Below the pieces are notes generated by a model. The model did not search any database. It saw nothing but the letters and a program-made list of their open reading frames with translations, and was not told the origin of the DNA. From Budvicia diplopodorum (lineage in GTDB: Bacteria; Pseudomonadota; Gammaproteobacteria; Enterobacterales; Enterobacteriaceae), in NCBI RefSeq assembly GCF_009800925.1, contig NZ_WOYF01000002.1:62001-126000 (forward strand): 64,000 nt of DNA. The letters are read 5' to 3'. Of this stretch, positions 57,450 through 64,000 are shown in pieces. Position numbers and translations under genes: made by a program. The stretch's first letter is position 1, and the number at the start of each line of letters is the position of its first letter.

Positions 57450-60116
57450 TTATGCCAGACGTGGGTTAACTTTGTCAGCGTCGATACCAAATTTGGTAAT
57501 CGCCTCAGCCACAACGCTGGCTTTCACTTCGCCGCGTTTAGCCAACTCACCCAGAGCAGCAACCACAACATAAGATGCATCAACTTCAAAATGATGACGC
57601 AGGTTTTCGCGGCTGTCTGAACGACCAAAACCATCAGTACCCAATACGCGGAAATCGCTGGCTGGAATAAAGTGACGAATTTGTTCTGCAAACAGCTTCA
57701 TATAGTCAGTAGAAGCTACCGCCGGTGCGTCGTTCATCACCTGAGCAACGTACGGTACGCGCGGTTTCTCTAACGGATGCAGCATGTTCCAGCGATCGCA
57801 GTCTTGACCGTCGCGGGCCAGCTCGGTGAATGAAGTTACGCTATATACGTCGGAAGAAACGCCGTAGTCGTTAGACAGAATCTGAGCCGCTTCGCGAACG
57901 TGAGGAAGAATTGAACCAGAGCCCATTAGCTGAACGTGGCCTTTTCCTTTCTTACCTTTCACGCTTTCTAGCTTATAAATACCTTTACGGATGCCTTCTT
58001 CAGCGCCCTTCGGCATTGCCGGCATGCGGTAGTTTTCGTTCATTGTGGTGATGTAGTAGTAAACGTTTTCCTGATTACCATACATACGCTGTAAACCATC
58101 GTGCATAATGACGGCAACTTCGTAAGCGTAAGTTGGGTCATAAGAGATACAGTTAGGAATAGTCAGCGACTGAATATGGCTGTGGCCATCTTCGTGCTGT
58201 AGGCCTTCACCGTTCAGCGTCGTACGGCCAGACGTTCCGCCGACTAAGAATCCACGCGCCTGTTGGTCACCCGCCGCCCAGCAAAGATCGCCGATGCGTT
58301 GGAAGCCGAACATAGAGTAGTAAATATAGAACGGAATCATTGGCAGGTCATTGGTGCTGTAAGAGGTCGCCGCCGCTAACCAAGAAGCCGCAGCGCCCAG
58401 CTCGTTGATACCTTCCTGTAGAATTTGGCCTTTCTCGTCTTCTTTATAGTAAGCAACCTGCTCACGATCCTGAGGCGTGTACTGCTGGCCTTTAGGACTA
58501 TAAATACCGATTTGACGGAACAGGCCTTCCATACCAAAAGTACGGGCTTCATCGGCCAGAATTGGCACTAAACGAGGGCCGATTGACGGATCTTTTAGCA
58601 TCACGTTCAGCGCACGAACGAAAGCGATAGTGGTTGAGATCTCTTTGTTTTGCTCTTCCAGTAAGCCTTTAAACTCTTCCAACGGTGGAATAGTTAAAGC
58701 TTCGGTGAAGTTAGGCAGACGGGTCGGTACATAACCTTCCAGCGCCTGACGACGTTCATGCAGGTATTTGTACTCTTCAGAATTTTTGTCCAGCGTGATT
58801 AACGGCAGCTTTTCGATATCGGCATCGGCCACCGGCACATTGAAACGATCGCGGAATTGGCGCACGCCTTCCATGTTCATTTTCTTAACCTGATGAGCGA
58901 TATTTTTACCTTCCGCCGTTTCACCCATGCCATAGCCTTTAATGGTATGAGCCAGAATGACGGTTGGTTTACCCTGAGTTTCCTGCGCTTTTTTCAGTGC
59001 CGCATAAACTTTTCTTGGGTCATGGCCACCGCGGTTCAGCGCCCAGATTTCGTCGTCGGTCATATCTTTGACCATCGCCGCGGTTTCTGGGAAGCGACCG
59101 AAGAAGTGCTCACGCACATAAGCGCCATTTTTAGATTTAAACGTTTGGTAGTCACCGTCAACGGTTTCATTCATTAACTGAATCAGTTTACCGGTGGTAT
59201 CTTTGCGCAGCAGCTCGTCCCAACGGTTGCCCCACATCACTTTGATAACGTCCCAACCGGCGCCGCTAAAGATGCCTTCCAGTTCATTAATGATTTTACC
59301 GTTACCGGTTACCGGGCCGTCTAAGCGCTGCAAGTTACAGTTGATGACGAACACCAGGTTGTCCAGTTTCTCACGGGTTGCAATGGTGATTGCACCTTTA
59401 GATTCTGGCTCGTCCATTTCACCGTCGCCCAAGAAGGCATAAACGGTTTGCTGTGACGTATCTTTCAGACCACGGTTATGCAGATATTTCAGGAAGCGCG
59501 CCTGATAAATTGCGCTGATAGGACCCAGCCCCATAGAGACGGTCGGGAACTGCCAGAATTCAGGCATTAGCTTAGGGTGAGGATAAGAAGAAAGACCTTT
59601 ACCGTGAACTTCCTGACGGAAGTTATTCATTTGTTCGTCGGTCAGGCGGCCTTCAAGGAACGCACGCGCGTAAATTCCCGGAGAAATATGGCCTTGGAAG
59701 TAAACCAAATCGCCGCCATCTTTGGCATTACGCGCGCGGAAGAAGTGGTTAAAACACACTTCATAGAAGGTCGCAGAAGATTGGAACGAGGCCATATGGC
59801 CACCGAGGTCCAGATCTTTTTTCGACGCGCGCAGCACGGTCATTACCGCATTCCAACGGATAATAGAACGAATACGGCGCTCTAAATCAAGGTTACCCGG
59901 ATAAGCCGGTTCGTCAGCCAGTGCAATGGTATTAATGTAATCACTGCTAGACACCCCTGAAGGCAAATTAACGCCAGCCTGACGGGCCGATGCCATAACC
60001 TGATCGATCAAGTATTGAGCACGCTCAACGCCTTCTTCACGGATGACCGATTCGATCGCCTGCAACCAATCGCGGGTTTCAATCGGATCCACGTCTTGAT
60101 TTACAATTTCCGACAT
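57450..60116 (-). CDS. aceE: Pyruvate dehydrogenase E1
   Basis: Thiamine-diphosphate enzyme that decarboxylates pyruvate and reductively acetylates the E2 lipoyl group. The 888-residue product (E. coli 887) shows the thiamine-binding GDGEMDEPESKGA segment with the Asn downstream (NLVFVINCNLQRLDGPVTGN). Active-site regions LGPISAIYQARFLKYLHNRG and GHSHIQSLTIPNC are present. It is preceded by pdhR with 134 bp between and followed by aceF in the usual pdhR-aceEF order. Confidence 0.97.
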   Translation of the reverse strand: MSEIVNQDVDPIETRDWLQAIESVIREEGVERAQYLIDQVMASARQAGVNLPSGVSSSDYINTIALADEPAYPGNLDLERRIRSIIRWNAVMTVLRASKKDLDLGGHMASFQSSATFYEVCFNHFFRARNAKDGGDLVYFQGHISPGIYARAFLEGRLTDEQMNNFRQEVHGKGLSSYPHPKLMPEFWQFPTVSMGLGPISAIYQARFLKYLHNRGLKDTSQQTVYAFLGDGEMDEPESKGAITIATREKLDNLVFVINCNLQRLDGPVTGNGKIINELEGIFSGAGWDVIKVMWGNRWDELLRKDTTGKLIQLMNETVDGDYQTFKSKNGAYVREHFFGRFPETAAMVKDMTDDEIWALNRGGHDPRKVYAALKKAQETQGKPTVILAHTIKGYGMGETAEGKNIAHQVKKMNMEGVRQFRDRFNVPVADADIEKLPLITLDKNSEEYKYLHERRQALEGYVPTRLPNFTEALTIPPLEEFKGLLEEQNKEISTTIAFVRALNVMLKDPSIGPRLVPILADEARTFGMEGLFRQIGIYSPKGQQYTPQDREQVAYYKEDEKGQILQEGINELGAAASWLAAATSYSTNDLPMIPFYIYYSMFGFQRIGDLCWAAGDQQARGFLVGGTSGRTTLNGEGLQHEDGHSHIQSLTIPNCISYDPTYAYEVAVIMHDGLQRMYGNQENVYYYITTMNENYRMPAMPKGAEEGIRKGIYKLESVKGKKGKGHVQLMGSGSILPHVREAAQILSNDYGVSSDVYSVTSFTELARDGQDCDRWNMLHPLEKPRVPYVAQVMNDAPAVASTDYMKLFAEQIRHFIPASDFRVLGTDGFGRSDSRENLRHHFEVDASYVVVAALGELAKRGEVKASVVAEAITKFGIDADKVNPRLA

Positions 60117-60250
60117 GGTTGTTTCCTTATTCTATCTTTACGTTAGTTATTCGAAACCTGTCTCAATAACGTTTCTAGGCTGTTTATCAATTTTTCAGCG
60201 GCTAAAACGTTATTAAGACAGGCTCGGTGTTTGGTCGAGCTAATGCGCTC

Positions 60251-61015
60251 TCAATCCTTGCGTTGCTGTAGTAGACGAAGCGATCTCTCGCGACGGCTGT
60301 GCTCTCGATCAAGCTCTAACAGCACTTCCTCGATAAAAGCTAAATGACGATGCGAAGCTTCACGTGCTTTTTCTGGTTCACGCGCCACTATGGCATCAAA
60401 AATACTAGCTCTATGGTCACTCACTCTCTCCAGCATTTCACGGCGTGAATAGAGTAATTCGAAATTTTGCCGGACGTTTTGTTCTAGCAGAGGAGCCATA
60501 CAGCGTAATAAGTGCAACAGCACAACGTTATGGCTAGCTTCCGTTACCGCCGCTTGATATTGCATTACGGCTTCGGCTTGGACTTCTTTATCGCCGCAAG
60601 CCTGCGCGGTTTCAATCTGCTGATGGTAGGTGCGAATGCGTTGAAAATCTTCGTCGGTTCCGCGTAACGCCGCGTAATAAGCGGCGATACCTTCCAGCGC
60701 ATGGCGGGTTTCTAACAGATCGAATTGTGATTCAGGATGGTCGGCGAGCAGCTCACTTAACGGATCGCTCAGGCTCTGCCAGAGGTTGGTTTGAACAAAA
60801 GTACCACCACCCTGACGACGCAGAAGAAGGCCTTTACCTTCTAAACGCTGAATAGCTTCCCGCAGTGAAGGACGAGATACATCAAACTGTTTAGCAAGCT
60901 CACGTTCAGGGAGAAGTTTCTCTCCTGGGCGGAGGGTCCCTTCAAGGATCAGCGCTTCGAGCTGCTGCTCAATGACGTCCGATAACTTGGGTTGACGAAC
61001 CTTGCTATAAACCAT
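60251..61015 (-). CDS. pdhR: Pyruvate-sensing repressor PdhR
   Basis: GntR-family (FCD) regulator that represses the pdh operon and respiratory genes; pyruvate releases it. The 254-residue product, the same length as E. coli, begins [20 protein letters not shown]. The winged helix reads [20 protein letters not shown] and [13 protein letters not shown], and the FCD domain contains [21 protein letters not shown] PdhR box lies 28-44 bp upstream for autoregulation. Confidence 0.97.
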   Translation of the reverse strand: MVYSKVRQPKLSDVIEQQLEALILEGTLRPGEKLLPERELAKQFDVSRPSLREAIQRLEGKGLLLRRQGGGTFVQTNLWQSLSDPLSELLADHPESQFDLLETRHALEGIAAYYAALRGTDEDFQRIRTYHQQIETAQACGDKEVQAEAVMQYQAAVTEASHNVVLLHLLRCMAPLLEQNVRQNFELLYSRREMLERVSDHRASIFDAIVAREPEKAREASHRHLAFIEEVLLELDREHSRRERSLRLLQQRKD

Positions 61016-61042
61016 AATACTTCTCTAAAATGCCCTGAAGTC

Positions 61043-61059
61043 AATTGGTAATACCAATA
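61043..61059. promoter_or_regulatory. PdhR operator
   Basis: AATTGGTAATACCAATA matches the PdhR consensus AATTGGT-N3-ACCAATT at all but the last base. It lies just upstream of pdhR, the expected place for autorepression. Confidence 0.85.
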
Positions 61060-61577
61060 TAAAAAATGTGACGATAAAGTAACAAATTATTCACCTTATG
61101 TCCATATGGCCTTTGATCGAAATCATAAAACTGCGCCTATCGCTGTGATTTGTCTAGATTATCTTTGAAAACACTAACTATATTGGGTTAATTGATGAAG
61201 AAGATCCGAGAATAAATTTAACCTTTTTGAAACGAATAGAAAGTGAAACTGAAGCGGATCAGCAAACCAATTATTGAATATTAATTCATGAAATTCGCGT
61301 GAAATATCAAAAATGAAATTAGCTTTAATTTGAAGTATTTTCTGAGGAATCAAAATATATTTCTATCGCTATCGGTAAAAAAGCCTAATAAAAAAGTAAA
61401 CAATCGCGGCTGTTCGGTCAAAATTCATCCAAACAATTGTTATCAGCAGCAAAATTGTCGGATAAAAAAATAGTTAATCCTGAGACATTGAGTACAAGAA
61501 AATTAATGCAAACTTTTTTGATTACCACTATTCTTGCCGCTGCGGTAGAGAGTGGTAGAAAAATCTTTACTCGCACC

Positions 61578-61595
61578 TGTAAACATTCTGATACA
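61578..61595. promoter_or_regulatory. Possible TyrR box upstream of aroP
   Basis: TGTAAACATTCTGATACA follows TGTAAA-N6-TTTACA with a full left arm and 4 of 6 matches in the right arm. It ends 72 bp before the aroP start. E. coli aroP is TyrR-controlled. Confidence 0.4.
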
Positions 61596-61667
61596 GCAGA
61601 CTAATACCTGAACAACCGGTAGACATAACAAAAAAAGCCAATAACAGTATGAGAGGAACGAATAATA

Positions 61668-63011
61668 ATGAGTGATGAGCTCAGGCGCGGCCTGAAAAAC
61701 CGGCATATTCAATTAATTGCGTTAGGCGGTGCCGTGGGTACCGGTCTATTTTTAGGCAGTGCTCAAACCATTAGTATGGCCGGCCCTTCCGTAATACTAG
61801 GCTACGCCATCGGCGGTATTATCGCTTTTCTAATCATGCGCCAGCTTGGTGAAATGATTACCGAAGAGCCTGTCGCCGGTACATTCAGCCACTTCTCCTA
61901 CAAATATTGGGGGCCTTTCGCCGGTTTTCTCTCTGGCTGGAACTACTGGATGCTATTCGTTCTAGTCAGCATGGCCGAACTCACTGCCGTCGGTATTTAC
62001 GTTCAGTTCTGGTGGCCTGAAATCCCTACGTGGGTTTCTGCTGCAGTATTCTTTGTGCTGATAAACCTGATTAACCTCACCACCGTTAAAGTCTACGGAG
62101 AGATGGAGTTCTGGTTTGCCATTATTAAAGTGGCCGCCATTATCGGCATGATAATTTTTGGCGCGGGCCTATTAATTTTCGGACTGGGCGGCCCGGAGGC
62201 CGCTATCAGCAACCTATGGTCACTCGAAGGCGGGTTTATGCCTTTCGGCACCGAAGGTCTGATTATGGCTACCGCCATCATTATGTTCTCCTTCGGCGGC
62301 CTTGAGCTGATTGGTATTACCGCGGCTGAAGCCGACAATCCGCAAAAAAGCATTCCGAAAGCCATTAATCAGGTTATCTACCGTATTCTGATTTTCTATA
62401 TTGGCTCGCTGGTGGTACTGCTTTCGCTCTATCCGTGGACTAAAGTAGCCGAAGGTGGAAGCCCCTTCGTCATGATTTTCCATCATTTAAACAGTAACAT
62501 CGTCGCTACGGCGCTGAATATCGTGGTACTGACCGCAGCCCTATCGGTTTATAACAGCTGCGTTTATAGCAATAGCCGCATGCTATATGGTCTGGCACTG
62601 CAAAAAAATGCACCAAAAAGGTTGGCAACAACCAACAGCCGCGGCGTACCGGTTAATGCGATCTTACTTTCCAGTACCATTGCCGCCATTGGTATTCTGA
62701 TTAACTACCTGATCCCCAAAGAAGCGATTGGTATTCTCATGTCTCTGGTAGTCTCCAGCATAGTGATTAACTGGGCGATGATTAGCCTATCTCACCTGAA
62801 ATTCCGTGCGGCTAAAGATAAAGAAGGCATCGTTCCTAAGTTTAAATCGCTGTTTCACCCGTTTAGCAACTACCTTTGCCTGCTGTTCTTAGCCGGCGTT
62901 CTGGTGATTATGTTCATCACCCCGGGAATTCGCATTTCAGTGCTACTGATTCCGGTCTGGCTGGCTGCGCTAGGCGTTGGTTATCTGATTAATCGTCGTC
63001 TAATCAAGTAA
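61668..63011 (+). CDS. aroP: Aromatic amino acid permease AroP
   Basis: Proton-driven importer of phenylalanine, tyrosine and tryptophan (APC superfamily), with 12 hydrophobic segments. The 447-residue product (E. coli 457) has ELRRGLKNRHIQLIALGGAV at the N-terminus, then GTGLFLGSAQ, the segment LIMRQLGEMITEEPVAGTFS, and the conserved FSFGGLELIGITAAEADNPQ. AGAGGA lies before the ATG. It is divergent from pdhR, as in E. coli. It could also be a close paralogue such as PheP, but the locus favours AroP. Confidence 0.9.
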   Translation: MSDELRRGLKNRHIQLIALGGAVGTGLFLGSAQTISMAGPSVILGYAIGGIIAFLIMRQLGEMITEEPVAGTFSHFSYKYWGPFAGFLSGWNYWMLFVLVSMAELTAVGIYVQFWWPEIPTWVSAAVFFVLINLINLTTVKVYGEMEFWFAIIKVAAIIGMIIFGAGLLIFGLGGPEAAISNLWSLEGGFMPFGTEGLIMATAIIMFSFGGLELIGITAAEADNPQKSIPKAINQVIYRILIFYIGSLVVLLSLYPWTKVAEGGSPFVMIFHHLNSNIVATALNIVVLTAALSVYNSCVYSNSRMLYGLALQKNAPKRLATTNSRGVPVNAILLSSTIAAIGILINYLIPKEAIGILMSLVVSSIVINWAMISLSHLKFRAAKDKEGIVPKFKSLFHPFSNYLCLLFLAGVLVIMFITPGIRISVLLIPVWLAALGVGYLINRRLIK

Positions 63012-63029
63012 CGCCCTCTTGGGCAGAAT

Positions 63030-63066
63030 AAAAAATCCCCGCGGGTAAATACCGCGGGGATTTTTT
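63030..63066. terminator. Bidirectional terminator between aroP and ampD
   Basis: Perfect 15-bp stem AAAAAATCCCCGCGG / CCGCGGGGATTTTTT with a 7-nt loop. Confidence 0.9.
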
Positions 63067-63089
63067 ATTTCCAACGTCGATCGTCTCGG

Positions 63090-63632
63090 CTAACGCGAAA
63101 TCAACGCCTTATAGCAATTCCAGTCAAAATGCGGCCCCGGATCGGTTTTACGCCCGGGCGCGATATCGCTATGGCCAGTAATTCTTTCCGCGTTAATCGG
63201 GTAACTGGCCATCAACAGTTGGGTTACTACCGACAGGCTCTGGTATTGCTCTGGCGTGAAATCCCGATCGTCGGTTCCCTCCATCTCAATACCAATTGAG
63301 AAATCATTACACTGCTCCCGCCCTTGATACAGCGAAACGCCGGCATGCCATGCTCGTTTATCAAAAGGAACATATTGCACAATCGCGCCGTCACGGCGAA
63401 TCAGGCAGTGGGCAGACACGCGCAGGTGGGCGATATCGGCAAAATAAGGGTGCTGATTGGGGTCTAAAGTACCGGTAAACAACCGATCTATATGAGGACC
63501 ACCAAATTCGCCCGGCGGCAGGCTAATATTATGAATCACTAATAATGAAGGAACTTCCCCATCAGGGCGCTCATCACAATGCGCAGAGGCTACCCGCTTC
63601 ACGCCGGTAAGCCACCCGTCAATTAACTTCAT
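63090..63632 (-). CDS. ampD: 1,6-Anhydro-N-acetylmuramyl-L-alanine amidase AmpD
   Basis: Cytoplasmic zinc amidase of peptidoglycan recycling that cleaves anhydro-MurNAc from peptides; loss in relatives derepresses AmpC beta-lactamase. The 180-residue product (E. coli 183) shows the zinc ligands: SLLVIHNISLPPGEFGG (first His), and ITGHSDIAPGRKTDPGPHFD with the second His and the Asp. GAGGATAT lies before the ATG. In E. coli ampE follows in the same operon; here only 78 bp and a terminator separate it from aroP, so ampE is absent. Confidence 0.95.
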   Translation of the reverse strand: MKLIDGWLTGVKRVASAHCDERPDGEVPSLLVIHNISLPPGEFGGPHIDRLFTGTLDPNQHPYFADIAHLRVSAHCLIRRDGAIVQYVPFDKRAWHAGVSLYQGREQCNDFSIGIEMEGTDDRDFTPEQYQSLSVVTQLLMASYPINAERITGHSDIAPGRKTDPGPHFDWNCYKALISR

Positions 63633-63884
63633 ATATCCTCAATCTATTCCATTATTCAGCAATAATAAGTTGATTATAGAGTGGCGATGATTATCGACGT
63701 AATCATTTATTTATCGTCAAAAAAAATGCGTAGTACCTCTCATCGCTAAATGTAACTCAATCCTAAGCCAAAATTTATTCAGAAGCAGTTCTAACAAACG
63801 CACCATGGCCGTTCTATTAGCGCTGGCGGTCAATAAACTCCTGATAACGTTTACCCCACGGCCAACTTATCAGGAGTTAACTTT

Positions 63885-64000
63885 ATGCAACATCAGGGCG
63901 GTTTTACCCTTTTTGAATTGATGATTGTTATCGCCATCATCGCCATACTCACCGCCGTTGGACTACCGGCCTATCAGGGCTATATTCAAAAAGCGGCACT
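63885..64000 (+). CDS. ppdD: Type IV prepilin PpdD (partial, runs off the window)
   Basis: Start of a type IV pilin: [20 protein letters not shown], with the prepilin peptidase site after the glycine (G before FTLFE), the conserved Glu5 and the hydrophobic N-terminal helix, then [22 protein letters not shown] lies before the ATG at 63885. Only 38 codons are present before the window ends. In E. coli ppdD-hofBC lies beside nadC and ampD; nadC is missing between them here. Confidence 0.9.
   Translation, partial: MQHQGGFTLFELMIVIAIIAILTAVGLPAYQGYIQKAA

Larger units (their letters stand above)
61016..61667. other. Divergent region between pdhR and aroP
   Basis: 652 bp with the PdhR box and a weak TyrR-type site near aroP (61578-61595). 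A 69-codon minus-strand frame at 61503-61712 overlaps aroP and was rejected. Confidence 0.5.

Noticed and set aside
61503-61712. 69-codon minus-strand frame overlapping aroP
   Set aside because: Covers the aroP ribosome-binding site and start; Leu/Cys-rich product without family resemblance.

Overview
The window is chromosomal DNA of an enterobacterium (order Enterobacterales). The evidence is E. coli-like gene neighbourhoods: grpE/nadK/recN/bamE/rnfH-ratA/smpB-ssrA; dgt/mtnN-btuF-yadS/erpA/hemL; a complete ydhYVWXUT operon; and yacL-acnB ... lpd-aceF-aceE-pdhR/aroP/ampD/ppdD. Several features differ from E. coli: a meso-diaminopimelate dehydrogenase gene, an AceF with two lipoyl domains instead of three, no ampE or nadC around ampD, and a chitobiase next to a chitoporin. 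A peripheral family such as Budviciaceae is possible, but that is a guess. No rRNA, tRNA or CRISPR array was found.

Layout. 1-7.95 kb: triheme quinol peroxidase with a perfect FNR box, grpE with a sigma-32-type promoter, nadK, recN under two LexA boxes, bamE, the ratA-rnfH pair, smpB and tmRNA. 8-10.97 kb: an AT-rich, orphan-gene segment directly downstream of ssrA, a classical integration hotspot. It holds a small membrane protein, a 623-residue protein I do not recognise, and broken coding debris. 10.9-15.9 kb: a tightly overlapping operon of TAXI binding protein, fused TRAP permease, FCD-type GntR regulator and L-2-hydroxyglutarate oxidase. 16.2-19.1 kb: porin with a Fur box, the C-terminal relic of an autotransporter, and an exported protein with an EPLW motif. 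19.8-22.6 kb: a two-gene restriction-modification module next to a P1/P4 C4-like antisense RNA and its small target ORF, a satellite-phage-type immunity relic.

23-36 kb: cfa, ddh, a MATE transporter, a Gly/Tyr/Asn/Arg-rich exported protein, grxB, yhhW, dgt, mtnN-btuF-yadS, erpA and hemL. 36-42.4 kb: the ydhYVWXUT operon (aldehyde:ferredoxin oxidoreductase-like redox system); its last product YdhT carries 17 tandem nine-residue repeats. 43-49.3 kb: yddG, yacL, acnB, a small membrane protein, and an AbiE-type toxin-antitoxin locus whose antitoxin is intact and whose toxin is broken. 49.5-53.7 kb: chitin-oligosaccharide module (chitoporin then chitobiase). 54.2-64 kb: pyruvate dehydrogenase genes with PdhR and its operator, aroP, ampD and the start of ppdD.

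Two unannotated structures stand out. One is a C4-like antisense RNA at about 22.26-22.38 kb whose loop is complementary over 11 nt to the ribosome-binding region of the downstream ORF. The other is a dispersed intergenic repeat of about 90 bp present three times, at about 95-185, 33.71-33.80 and 35.89-35.98 kb. The strongest protein-level novelties are the orphan 623-residue protein beside ssrA and the YdhT nonapeptide array.
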